Under the pieces are notes generated by a model, which did not search any database, had not been told where the DNA came from, and saw only the letters and a list, made by a program, of their open reading frames with translations. A stretch of DNA of 64,000 nt from Bifidobacterium ramosum. GTDB lineage: Bacteria; Actinomycetota; Actinomycetes; Actinomycetales; Bifidobacteriaceae. The stretch is from positions 213,828 through 277,827 of the forward strand of contig NZ_WBSM01000003.1 of the NCBI RefSeq assembly GCF_009299505.1. Direction: 5' to 3'. This document shows positions 45,678-54,592 of the stretch, in pieces (within the stretch, counting starts at the first letter, position 1; the number at the start of each line of letters is the position of its first letter). The translations under genes were made by a program, and so were the position numbers.

Positions 45678-46682
45678 ATGAAGGCCAACATCGACGACGT
45701 CGCGCGACGGGCCGGCGTATCGACCGCAACCGTGTCCCGCACGTTCTCCAAGCCCGATCTGGTCTCCGACAAAACCCGCGCCAAGGTCATGGAAGCCGCG
45801 GACCAGCTCGGCTTCTCCGTCTCCCGCACCGCTGGCGTGCTGCGCTCCGGCCGCTCCTACCGCGTCGCGCTGCTGGTCGGCAGCGGCAAGATCGAATGGT
45901 TCACCGCCGGCCTGATCGAGGGACTGAACGCGGTGCTGCGCGACGCCGGCTACGATCTGGTCATCTATCCGATCGACACCGAGGACGCCCGTCACAAGTT
46001 CTTCGAGGAGCTGCCGCTGTCCGGCAACGCCGACGCGGTCATCATCTCGTCGTTCGCGGCCAGCCCCGAGGAAATCGACCGGTTGCACCACGCCATCCGC
46101 ATCCCGATCGTCGGCATCAACATCACCGGCGACAACTTCACCGCCTCCACCAGCATCGACGACCGGCTCGGCATCAAGCTCATCGTGAAGCATCTCACGC
46201 AGCTCGGCCACCGCAATCTGCTGTACATGTACGAGGACTTCACTACCCGGCTCGGATTCAGCTCGCAGAACCGCATCGCCGGCTTCCGCGACGCCTGCGC
46301 ACAGCAGGGGCTGCACGGCCAGGTCGTCTCCATCCAGCCGGGCGGCAACATGCTCGACGCAATGGCGTCGGCGCTGTACTCGTCCGACGTGCCGATCACC
46401 GCGGTCTGCTTCCATCAGGATTCGCAGGCGATCCCGCTGCTGTACAACCTGCATAAGTACGGGCTGACGGTGCCGCACGACCTGTCGATCACTGGGTTTG
46501 ACGACAGCACGTTCTCCGCGGATATCGGATTGACGACCGTGCGGCAGGATCCGTACGCGATGGCCGCGGCGGCCGCGCGCAAGACGCTGGATCTGATCGA
46601 GGGACGACCTCTGGATCATCCGCACGAGATCTTCCCCGTCCAGCTCGTCGTCCGCGACACCACCGCCTCCCCCAGCCGCTAA
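45678..46682 (+). CDS. LacI-family regulator of the GH31 locus
   Basis: 334 aa from ATG 45678 (AAAGGAG upstream). Helix-turn-helix ANIDDVARRAGVSTATVSRTF, hinge around VLRSGRSYRVALL, and sensor domain with ITGFDDSTFSADIGLTTVRQ. It is divergent from the binding-protein gene, with three operators in between, and most probably represses that operon in the absence of the sugar. Confidence 0.9.
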   Translation: MKANIDDVARRAGVSTATVSRTFSKPDLVSDKTRAKVMEAADQLGFSVSRTAGVLRSGRSYRVALLVGSGKIEWFTAGLIEGLNAVLRDAGYDLVIYPIDTEDARHKFFEELPLSGNADAVIISSFAASPEEIDRLHHAIRIPIVGINITGDNFTASTSIDDRLGIKLIVKHLTQLGHRNLLYMYEDFTTRLGFSSQNRIAGFRDACAQQGLHGQVVSIQPGGNMLDAMASALYSSDVPITAVCFHQDSQAIPLLYNLHKYGLTVPHDLSITGFDDSTFSADIGLTTVRQDPYAMAAAAARKTLDLIEGRPLDHPHEIFPVQLVVRDTTASPSR

Positions 46683-46771
46683 AGCCCCATAGCCGGTATA
46701 AGAAAAAGCCCTTTACCCCTTACCAGCGGACCATCCACAGTCCGCGCCTCCTCACCCCGTAATCCTCTCCG

Positions 46772-47042
46772 ACGGACATACAGCCGATTTCCCTACCTAA
46801 AACGGCTGTATGTCCGTTAAGGGGGTGCGCCGTAAAAAAGGCGGCGCGGGTTCAGTCGAAGGCAACACGCGGGAACGGACCTCACCCCCCCCTAACGGAC
46901 ATACAGCCGTTTTTGGTGGCCGAATCGGCTGGTTGTCCGTTAAGGGGAGGCGCAATATCGCTGATGCACGGCTCAGCGCCATGCCGCACAACCACTACGG
47001 ACAACCAGCCGATTCGGCCACCAAAAACGGCTGTATGTCCGC
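46772..47042. repeat. Palindrome family 1: single copy 46772-46818 plus composite element 46894-47042
   Basis: Hairpins at 46894-46941 and 46996-47042 are inverted copies with exactly complementary loops (TTTTGGTGGCCGAAT / ATTCGGCCACCAAAA). The spacer has GGAGGCGCAATATCGCTGAT and GCACGGCTCAGCGCCATG, matching those at 39.07 and 54.33 kb. The gap lies between convergent genes (46683-47148) and shows no gene. A GGCCGGGGCG...CGCCCCGGCC stem at about 47080-47114 may terminate the amylopullulanase gene. Confidence 0.88.
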
Positions 47043-47148
47043 TGGAGGGGATGGCGCCGCGTGACCGTCACAAAAAGGCCGGGGCGTTCCTCTGGTTGGA
47101 AACGCCCCGGCCGCGATAACACACAGTCAGGAAAGGCTAGTCACTCGT

Positions 47149-50100
47149 TCAGTCGCCCACCTCCTTGCTCTTGGAGCACAGGAACGACACCGCGCCGAAG
47201 ACGAGCAGCAGCACCGTCACGGCGATCACGCCCACAACGGAGACACCGGTCTTGGCCATGTCCTCGCTCTTCTTGTCGGCGTTCGTCGCCGCGTCCTTGT
47301 CGTCGGACGAGCCGTTGCCGGCGTTGTCGTTCGACGGCTGGTTGTTCGATGGCTTGTCGGCATCGCCGTTACCGGTGTCGGACGGTTGATCGGCATCATC
47401 CTTGCCGCCGGTATCGCCCGGCTTGGCATTGTCGGACGGCTTGTCAGTATCGTCGCCGTCGGACGGCGTGGACGGCTTGTTGTCGGACGGCTTGTCGCCG
47501 TCGTCGGTATCGTCCTTGCCATCGTTATCACCCGGCTTATTCGTGTCGTCACCGTCGGACGGCTTCTGCTCGTCGTCGCCGGTGCCCGGCTTGTCGGTAT
47601 CGTCACCGTCACTGGGCTTATCGGTGTCGTCACTGTCGTCACCGTCACCCGGCTTATCCGTGTCGTCGTCGGTGTCGTCTTTGCCGGTATCAGGGTCGGT
47701 CGGCTTGGTATCGCCACCGTCGCCTGGCTTGTCGACATCGTCACTACCGTCGGACGGCTTGTCACCGTCGTCGGTATCGTCCTTGCCGTCGTTATCACCC
47801 GGCTTATCGGTGTCGCCACCAGCGCCCGGTTTATCGGTGTCGTCACTGTCGTCGCCGTCACCCGGCTGGTCAGGATCGGTCGGCTTATCGGTGTCGTCGC
47901 CGTCACCGCCACCCGGCTGATCGGGATCCGGCGTAGGCGTCGGCTCAGGATCCGGGTCCGGCGTGGGGTTAGGGTCGGGAGTCGGTTCCGGATCGGGGTC
48001 CGGCGTAGGCTCGGGATCCGGCGTCGGATCGACCGGCGTATCCCCGCCATCGTCCTTCACGACCTTCTTGACCACGGTCGCCGACAGCGCGCCCACGGTG
48101 AGCTTGCCGTCCGCGCCGACCGTCACCGCGTCGCCGCCGTCCAGCGTCACCTTGCCGTCCGCCGCAAGCGTCGTGTACGCACCGGCGGCCACGCCCGGCA
48201 CGGCAGCCGCCGCATCGTTCGCGTTGAACGCCACCACGTACGTGTCATCGCCGTCGATCAAGCGGTACGCGACCACGCCACCGTCCTGCGCGAGCACGGT
48301 CATCTGCTTCGCGATGTCGTCGTACGAGCTCAGGTGCAGCGCGGCGATCGACTGACGCAGCGCGATGAGCCCGCGCACGTAGTCGATCGAGCCGGACTGT
48401 TCGACCACGCGGTTCCAGTCGATCGCGTTGACCGCGTCGCCCGCGTTGTAGCTGTTGCCGTTGCCGCCCTTGGTGCGCAGGAACTCCTGGCCGAACTGCA
48501 TGTCGGTGATGCCCTGCGACAGGAAGATCAGCGAGTCGGCGAGCTTGGCGCGCGCCAACCGCACGTCCTCGGAATCCGAAGGCGCGCTCTTGACGAGCTT
48601 GTCGTACAGCGTGAGGTTGTCGTGGATCTCGACGTACTGCACCACCTGGTCGGCGCCCGCATATCCGGTGTCCGCGGATCCGTTGTTGCAATGGCCGCTA
48701 TCGTTCGCACCGTCGCGATCGTTGTCACAACCGAGCACGTTGGTCGCGATGAGGTTCTCAACCCCGCTCTTGCCGGTCACGAAGCCGGTGTCCTCGTCGG
48801 AGAACACGCTGCCCTTGATCGCGTCGCGCAGCGAGTCGTTGAAGAACGCCACGCCCGGCACCTTGGAGGCGTTGGGCTGAGTGGTCTCCTGGTCGCCGAT
48901 CGCGTCGGTCATGTCCCAGCCTTCGCCGATGACGAGGATGCTCGGGTCGATCTTGTCGAGCGCCTCGCGCACCGCCTTCATCGTGGTCTGGTCGATGAGT
49001 CCCATGAGGTCGAAGCGGAAGCCGTCGACGTTGTACTGCTTCGCCCAGTACGTCACCGAGTCGACGATGTACTTGCGGGCCATCGCGCGTTCGGACGCCA
49101 CGTCGTTGCCGCAGCCGGAGCTGTTGGTCAGGTTGCCGTTCGCGTCGTAGCGGAAGTAGTAGCCGGGGACGGTCTTGTTGAAGGCGTGCTCGCTCGCGTT
49201 GTAGACGTGGTTGTACACGACGTCCATCACGACGCGCAGGCCGTTCTTGTGCAGGCCTTTGACCATCTGCTTGAGTTCGGTCACGCGCGCGGCGGGGTCG
49301 GTCGGGTCGGAGGAGTACGAGCCTTCCGGCACGTTGTAGTTCTCCGGATCGTAGCCCCAGTTCTGCGCGCCGGCCGCGTTGTACGACAGGTCGCCGGTCT
49401 CGTCGACGGAACCGTAGTCGTAGACGGGCATGATCTGCACGTGGGTCACGCCGAGCGACTTGAGGTAGTCGATGCCGGTGGACGCAGCGCCGGCCTTGCC
49501 GTCGACGGTGGTGCCTTCCTCAACGAAGCCGAGGTACTTGCCGCGGTTAGCTTCCGAGACGCCGGACGTCGGCGAGATCGTCATGTCGCGCACGTTCGCT
49601 TCGGTGACGATCGCGTCGGTCGGCTTGCTGAACGACGGCATGCGGTCGCCCGCGTCGCCCTGTTCGTCGTCGGAGAGCACAACGGAGCGTTCGCCGTTGG
49701 CGACGGCCGCGATGGCGTACGGGTCGGCAGACGTGTTGACGGTACCGTCGGCGAACGTGAGTTCGTAGTCGTACGCGTAGTCCTTGAGGTCGCCGTCGAT
49801 GACGAACGTCCAGACGCCGCGGTCGCCGGCAACGGTCTCGTTCTTGCGGATGTTGACCACGTCGGCGTCGGGGTCGGTGGAGTCGTAGGCGCGCAGCGTG
49901 ACCTGCGTGGCGGTCGGCGCCCACAGTTTGAACGTGGTCTTCTCGGCGGTGTAGGTCGCGCCGAGGTCGTCGCCGTCGTAGGCGTATTTCTGGTCGAAGG
50001 CGTCGCTGCGAACGATGTCACCGAGTGCGACCGTTTGCGTCCCGTAGTCATCGATGGTCACGGTGTACGGCTTGGTCACGTTCAGCTCCTCGGCGGTCGT

Positions 50101-52866
50101 GATGACGACGGTGTTGCCGTCGGCCTTCACGTCCTTGACCGTAGCCCCGTCGACCGACACCTTGGAGGCGAGGTCGTCGGCGGAGATCGGCTTGTTGAGC
50201 TTGGCCGTGATGGTCGTGAAGTCGGTCATCGACGCGGCGATGATCGTGCCGGCCGCGTTGTACAGCGTGCCGTTGGTGTATACGTTGGCATCGCCTTGCA
50301 CGAGCCAGATTTCGGCGGATGCAGTGCCGTCGGCACGCACGACGATCGCGGACTGCGGGATGGTGCGGTCCGTGTCGGGATCCTTGGCCTCCCAGCCGTC
50401 GCCGCCGTAACGCACGATGAACTGCGGTTTGCTCATGGCGCTGCCTTTCAGTGTGTACTTGGCGACCAGACCGTAGTCGTCGTGGCCGGTGAACGGGAAC
50501 GCGGCGCCGTTCACGCCGTCGGCCCAGCTCCAGATGTCCCATGCCTTCATGCCGTCTTCGCTGGCGTAGTCGTCGGCGAGACGATGGTAGTGGATGGTGA
50601 CGTCGATCGCGTCGGCGGCCTTCTGGTAGCCCTCCGGAGCCGCGGTGAGCGTCGTGTCGGGCTGCGATCCGTCGACCCAGATCTCGGCCGTGCCGGTCGA
50701 GCCGTCGATGAGCCGGTCGCCGCCGACCTTGTCCCAGCCTTCGGTGGTGACGATCACGCCGATCTTGTCGGCCTCGTACGCGCCGTCGACGGTCGTCTCG
50801 AACACCTTGCCGTAGGAGTCCTCGCCGGTGAACGCGTGCCAGCCGGCCGCAAGCGCGTTGCCGTCCTTGTCGGTGCCCCACATGTACACGCCACGGTCGG
50901 CGACGGTGTCGCCCTCCGCCGGCTTGTAGTGCACGATCACCGTGGTCTTCGGCTGGTACTGCTGCACGTCGGCGGGCACGCCGGCGCTGGCCTCGTGGTC
51001 CGCGACCGCCGTCCAGTGGCCCTGCGCGGTGTAGTTGCCGCCGCCGTTCGGGTTGTCCCAGCTACCGTTGTCATCGGTGAATACGTATTCAAACGACTGG
51101 CCCTTCGGGTCCACGGTGTACTTGACCCAGCCATTGCCCGCGTCCTCCATGAGCTCGTGGCCCTGCTCGGCCCAGTTGTTGATGCCGTAATGGATGTACG
51201 CCTGCGTCCAGCCTTCGGGGAGCTTGTAGTAGATCGTGCGGCTCGTGTCGGTCGTGGCCCGCTTGGCCGCGTCGTTGACGGTGAGATCGGGATCGGTCGG
51301 GTCGGACTTGGCGGTGCCGGTCCAGCTGTCCTTGGTCGCGCCCGCGTAGATCGCGATGGCGGAGTTCGCGCCGACCGTCGCGTCGAACGTGCCGTCGTCC
51401 TTCACGGTCACGGTCTGCGAGCAGTCGCCGGTCGCGTACACGTTGCAGTATTCGCCGGCCGGCAGCGACGTGGCGAACGTTTGCGTCGAATCGTCGGCGC
51501 TGTTGTTGAGCGCGAGGTAGCCGACGTTGCCGCGGCCGAAGCCGAGCACGTTGCTGTCGTACGCCTTCCAGTCGGTCACGTCGGCGCCCGCGACGGCGTT
51601 GTGGAAGCTGATCATGCCGCGGATCGCGGTCCAGCGTTCGGTGCACTGCCAGGTGCCGGAGGTCATCGAGCCGTCGGTCGGGCAGGTCTTGTCCGGCACG
51701 GACGTGTCGGTCGCGCCGGGCGCGCCGGCGTCGTTGTTGTCGAAGTAGTAGCCGGAGTAGAGGTGCGGCTGTCCGTAGTTGTACGCGAGCATGAACGCGT
51801 TCGCGAGCAAATACTTCGAGCCCTTCTTGTACGTGATCGCGGACGAGTTGCGTTCGGTGTCCCAGTTGGTGACCCACACAGCGGCCTGGTCGGAGTCGAG
51901 CCAGCCGGCACCGCCGATCTTGCCGAGGCCCTTGGCCTCGCTGGTGATGTCGCCGGCGAACGCGGCGGACAGGTGCGCGTTGTAGTTGAATTCGGAGACC
52001 TTGCCGTTGCCGACGTAGTTGCTCGGCTGGATGGCGGCGGCCTCGCTGGCGTTGCCGATGACCTCCTGTTCGAAGAAGATGCTGTCGGCGTCGCGGCCGG
52101 ACTTTTCGGCGAGCTTGGCCTTGATGGCGGCCACGTCGGCGGCGGCGATGTGCTTGACCGCGTCGACGCGGAAGCCGTACACGCCGAGCTGGAGCAGCCG
52201 GTTCATGTAGTCGGCGAGCTTGTCCTGCACGTATTCCTGGCTGGTGTCGAGGTCCTGCAGGCCGGTCAGGCGGCAGTTCTGGACTTCGTCGGCGTTGGTG
52301 TAGTCGCCGATGTTCTTGGTGCAGTCGTGGAAGTTCTCTGTGGTGTACGGGATTGCGGGGAAGTCGCCGTCGGCGTCGAACGTGCTGCCGGCGACGCCGG
52401 TGCCGGTGCCGCGGTCGACGCCCGTGGTGTGGTTGATGACCGCGTCGGCGATGACCTGGACGCCGGCGGCGTTGCACACCTTGATCATGTTCTTGAGTTC
52501 GGCTTCAGTGCCCAGTTTGGAGTCGAACTTGTAGCTCACCGGCTGGTACGAGGTCCACCATTCGGTGCCTTGGATGGTTTCCAGCGGCGGGGAGATCTGC
52601 ACGTAGCCCACCCCTTCGGGGCCGTATGTGGTGGTGCAGTCCGCGGCAACGGAGTTCCAGTTGGTCTGGAACGCGATGGCGATTACGTCGCCCGTTCCGG
52701 CGGATGCCGATTGCGCCGCCTGTTGTGTTGTCGACCCGGCGGAGCCGGTCTGGCCGGTGGGGTCCGCGTAGGCGGGCGCCGCGGTCAGGGTCGTCGCGCC
52801 CATTGCCACGGCGATGCCGATGCCGGCAGCGCGTTTGGCGAACGAGCTGAATTGTCGTACGACCAT
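47149..52866 (-). CDS. apuB: Giant cell-wall-anchored amylopullulanase (two GH13 domains)
   Basis: About 1905 aa from ATG 52864-52866 (AAAGGGA upstream; ATG 52879-52881 is an alternative). Order of parts: signal peptide to about residue 34; GH13 alpha-amylase domain (~50-500; DAVINHT, GFRVDAVKH, EQEVIG, NWDTER); CBM25-like module (~540-620); two CBM41-like modules (~640-860; VIVHYKPAEGD, VTIHYHRLADD); an Ig-like segment; CBM48-like module; type I pullulanase GH13_14 domain (~1090-1480; YNVPEGSY, GFRFDLMGLID, GEGWD, EIHDN); a Pro/Asp-rich then Asp/Lys/Gly-rich spacer (~1605-1860); MAKTG sortase-like motif, membrane span and charged tail. It would cut alpha-1,4 and alpha-1,6 bonds of starch or glycogen at the cell surface. 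Domain layout follows bifidobacterial ApuB. Confidence 0.92.
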   Translation of the reverse strand: MVVRQFSSFAKRAAGIGIAVAMGATTLTAAPAYADPTGQTGSAGSTTQQAAQSASAGTGDVIAIAFQTNWNSVAADCTTTYGPEGVGYVQISPPLETIQGTEWWTSYQPVSYKFDSKLGTEAELKNMIKVCNAAGVQVIADAVINHTTGVDRGTGTGVAGSTFDADGDFPAIPYTTENFHDCTKNIGDYTNADEVQNCRLTGLQDLDTSQEYVQDKLADYMNRLLQLGVYGFRVDAVKHIAAADVAAIKAKLAEKSGRDADSIFFEQEVIGNASEAAAIQPSNYVGNGKVSEFNYNAHLSAAFAGDITSEAKGLGKIGGAGWLDSDQAAVWVTNWDTERNSSAITYKKGSKYLLANAFMLAYNYGQPHLYSGYYFDNNDAGAPGATDTSVPDKTCPTDGSMTSGTWQCTERWTAIRGMISFHNAVAGADVTDWKAYDSNVLGFGRGNVGYLALNNSADDSTQTFATSLPAGEYCNVYATGDCSQTVTVKDDGTFDATVGANSAIAIYAGATKDSWTGTAKSDPTDPDLTVNDAAKRATTDTSRTIYYKLPEGWTQAYIHYGINNWAEQGHELMEDAGNGWVKYTVDPKGQSFEYVFTDDNGSWDNPNGGGNYTAQGHWTAVADHEASAGVPADVQQYQPKTTVIVHYKPAEGDTVADRGVYMWGTDKDGNALAAGWHAFTGEDSYGKVFETTVDGAYEADKIGVIVTTEGWDKVGGDRLIDGSTGTAEIWVDGSQPDTTLTAAPEGYQKAADAIDVTIHYHRLADDYASEDGMKAWDIWSWADGVNGAAFPFTGHDDYGLVAKYTLKGSAMSKPQFIVRYGGDGWEAKDPDTDRTIPQSAIVVRADGTASAEIWLVQGDANVYTNGTLYNAAGTIIAASMTDFTTITAKLNKPISADDLASKVSVDGATVKDVKADGNTVVITTAEELNVTKPYTVTIDDYGTQTVALGDIVRSDAFDQKYAYDGDDLGATYTAEKTTFKLWAPTATQVTLRAYDSTDPDADVVNIRKNETVAGDRGVWTFVIDGDLKDYAYDYELTFADGTVNTSADPYAIAAVANGERSVVLSDDEQGDAGDRMPSFSKPTDAIVTEANVRDMTISPTSGVSEANRGKYLGFVEEGTTVDGKAGAASTGIDYLKSLGVTHVQIMPVYDYGSVDETGDLSYNAAGAQNWGYDPENYNVPEGSYSSDPTDPAARVTELKQMVKGLHKNGLRVVMDVVYNHVYNASEHAFNKTVPGYYFRYDANGNLTNSSGCGNDVASERAMARKYIVDSVTYWAKQYNVDGFRFDLMGLIDQTTMKAVREALDKIDPSILVIGEGWDMTDAIGDQETTQPNASKVPGVAFFNDSLRDAIKGSVFSDEDTGFVTGKSGVENLIATNVLGCDNDRDGANDSGHCNNGSADTGYAGADQVVQYVEIHDNLTLYDKLVKSAPSDSEDVRLARAKLADSLIFLSQGITDMQFGQEFLRTKGGNGNSYNAGDAVNAIDWNRVVEQSGSIDYVRGLIALRQSIAALHLSSYDDIAKQMTVLAQDGGVVAYRLIDGDDTYVVAFNANDAAAAVPGVAAGAYTTLAADGKVTLDGGDAVTVGADGKLTVGALSATVVKKVVKDDGGDTPVDPTPDPEPTPDPDPEPTPDPNPTPDPDPEPTPTPDPDQPGGGDGDDTDKPTDPDQPGDGDDSDDTDKPGAGGDTDKPGDNDGKDDTDDGDKPSDGSDDVDKPGDGGDTKPTDPDTGKDDTDDDTDKPGDGDDSDDTDKPSDGDDTDKPGTGDDEQKPSDGDDTNKPGDNDGKDDTDDGDKPSDNKPSTPSDGDDTDKPSDNAKPGDTGGKDDADQPSDTGNGDADKPSNNQPSNDNAGNGSSDDKDAATNADKKSEDMAKTGVSVVGVIAVTVLLLVFGAVSFLCSKSKEVGD
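47290..48050. repeat. Degenerate tandem repeats coding the wall-spanning region
   Basis: The coding strand repeats GACGGTGACGA / GATACCGACAAGCC-like units giving (S/G)D(G/D)DDTDKPG(D/S) and, nearer the enzyme, PTPDPDPEP. This DNA is prone to length change and to misassembly; the encoded chain is disordered and negatively charged. Confidence 0.8.
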
Positions 52867-52961
52867 ATGTTTCCCTTTCATGCTCATCCTTGAGTTATGC
52901 CGGACGGGCCCCGCCATCGGGAAGCGATCTTCCGTGATCGCGCGGCCCCTTCCGAATGACA

Positions 52962-53106
52962 ACGTTTGCTTCAACGTCGGCAATACAGCGAAACCAATGG
53001 GCGAATTGAGGTTCAAGAATACTGCATACGTTCGCAAAACAATGTCCCTCACAGCATACCATAAAACCGCAGTAACAACTCCTCCGCCGCTCGCCAACGT
53101 TTGCAG
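52962..53106. promoter_or_regulatory. LacI-type operators between amylopullulanase and regulator
   Basis: ACGTTTGC at 52962-52969, the palindromic TGCATACGTTCGCA at 53023-53036 and CCAACGTTTGCAG at 53094-53106 lie in the divergent promoter region. They match the TGCAnACGTTTGCA-like sites of the maltodextrin locus at 62.9-63.1 kb. The gap 52867-53215 holds nothing else recognisable. Confidence 0.7.
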
Positions 53107-53215
53107 AATGTGATACAAATAAGAAAACGACTTCTTTCGCGATGCAGCCTGACGTGCGCAGATGGTCGAGCACCCCGACGGATCGCAAGCAGTACGGACG
53201 CAACCAGGAGGGCAT

Positions 53216-54244
53216 ATGGGCAAGGCAGACATTCACGACGTGGCCAAGGCGGCCGACGTTTCCATCTCGACGGTGTCGCGCGCGTTCACGCGCCCTGAGC
53301 TCGTGTCGGCGAAGACGCGGCGCAAGGTGCTCGAGATCGCCGACAAGCTCGACTTCAACATCTCCCGATCCGCCACCGCGCTCAAGTCCGGGCAGACGTA
53401 CCGCGTCGCGATGCTCATGAACGAGGAGATCACCAGCTGGTTCAACACGCAGGTGTTCGCCGGCATCGAATCGCTCATGCATCCGGCCGGCTACGACATC
53501 TCACTGTTCCAGCACATCGACACCGCGCAGAACCGTCATGAGTTCTTCAGCGAACTGCCGATCCGCCGCAACGTCGACGCCGTGTTCGTCGCGTCGTTCG
53601 CCATCGACCCGCACGAGGTCGAACAGCTGCAGCGTCTGCGCGTGCCGGTCATCGGCATTAACACGCCGTCGTCGGACGGCTTCGACGCCACCATCAGCAT
53701 CGACGACGAAAAAGGCATGTACAAGGCCACGCAGCACCTCATCAACCTCGGCCACAAGCACATCGTCTACCCGTGCTCCGAGGCGGCCGAGACGATGGAC
53801 TCCTCGATCGACTCGCGTGCGCGCGGCTTCATCCGCGCCTGCGAGGACGCGCAGGGCAAGCACGACATCAACTGGCAGGTGCTGTCGGTGCCGCGCGGCC
53901 CGGCATTCGCCGACTCCGCACTGTCCGCGCTGCTCAACCTCGACGAGTTCCCGGACGCGATCTGCTGCCAGATGGATATGATGGCCATCCCGCTGGTGCT
54001 CAAGCTGGAGCGGTACGGCCACCGCACGCCGCGCGATTATTCGATCATCGGCTTCGATGACAGCCCGTACGCCGACACGATCAACCTGACCACCATGCGG
54101 CAGGACCCGTACGCGATGGGTCGCATCGCCGCCACCAAGGCGCTCAAGCTCATCAACGGCGAACAGCTCATCACCCCGTACGAGGTGGTCGAGGCCCAGC
54201 TCATCCCGCGCAGCACCGACGTCCCCTACGGCGACGTCATCTGA
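53216..54244 (+). CDS. LacI-family regulator, probable maltodextrin repressor
   Basis: 342 aa from ATG 53216 (AGGAGG upstream); longer in-frame starts are unlikely. Helix-turn-helix ADIHDVAKAADVSISTVSRAF; hinge SRSATALKSGQTYRVAML; sensor domain with IIGFDDSPYADTINLTTMRQ. It is divergent from the amylopullulanase gene and shares operator-like sites with the maltodextrin transporter locus, so it may control both. Its sequence is close in style to the regulator at 45678-46682 (same HTH and MRQDPYAM end), suggesting paralogues. Confidence 0.9.
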   Translation: MGKADIHDVAKAADVSISTVSRAFTRPELVSAKTRRKVLEIADKLDFNISRSATALKSGQTYRVAMLMNEEITSWFNTQVFAGIESLMHPAGYDISLFQHIDTAQNRHEFFSELPIRRNVDAVFVASFAIDPHEVEQLQRLRVPVIGINTPSSDGFDATISIDDEKGMYKATQHLINLGHKHIVYPCSEAAETMDSSIDSRARGFIRACEDAQGKHDINWQVLSVPRGPAFADSALSALLNLDEFPDAICCQMDMMAIPLVLKLERYGHRTPRDYSIIGFDDSPYADTINLTTMRQDPYAMGRIAATKALKLINGEQLITPYEVVEAQLIPRSTDVPYGDVI

Positions 54245-54278
54245 CAGCCCGCTCCTCCCCCTGGCGCTTCATCCTCTT

Positions 54279-54425
54279 AACGGACATACAGCCGTTTTTC
54301 AGGCGGAATCGGCTGTATGTCCGCAGTGAGTATGTGGCATGGCGCCGAATCGTGCATCAGCGCAGTGGCGCCTTCCTTCAACGGACATACAGCCGATTCC
54401 GCCTGAAAAACGGCTGTATGTCCGC
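54279..54425. repeat. Palindrome family 1: composite element
   Basis: Hairpins 54279-54324 and 54380-54425 have reverse-complementary loops (TTTTTCAGGCGGAAT / ATTCCGCCTGAAAAA). The spacer is homologous in reverse to those at 39.07 and 46.94 kb (GGCGCCACTGCGCTGATGCA...GGCGCCATGCC). It starts 35 bp after the LacI stop. Confidence 0.88.
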
Positions 54426-54580
54426 AAGGGAACGCGGTATCCGAGCGATGAAGCGCCCTCACCAGCCACATGCTCGCAAAGGGAACGCGGTATCCGAGCA
54501 GAGTCGCGCCCTCACCAGCCGCATGCCCGCAAAAGAGACGCGGCATCCCCGATAAGAGTCACGCCCTCGTCAGCTCGCCG
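54423..54580. repeat. Three tandem ~52 bp repeats
   Basis: Units begin at 54423, 54475 and 54528 with CGCAARGGAACGCGGTATCC and share GCCCTCACCAGCC. The first unit begins inside the last arm of the family 1 hairpin, and the third is the most diverged and ends just before the TraX-like gene stop. No open frame is convincing here. Confidence 0.8.
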
Positions 54581-54592
54581 GCGACATACCCG

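Noticed and set aside
43929-46625. 898-residue protein ending in the sugar-binding lipoprotein
   Set aside because: The upstream part is antisense to the LacI gene and covers the operators; the lipoprotein signal and ribosome-binding site fix the start at 45317.
47386-52893. 1835-codon open frame on the plus strand
   Set aside because: It is antisense to the amylopullulanase; Val/Gly/Arg-rich translation and lack of domains show it is a GC-bias shadow.
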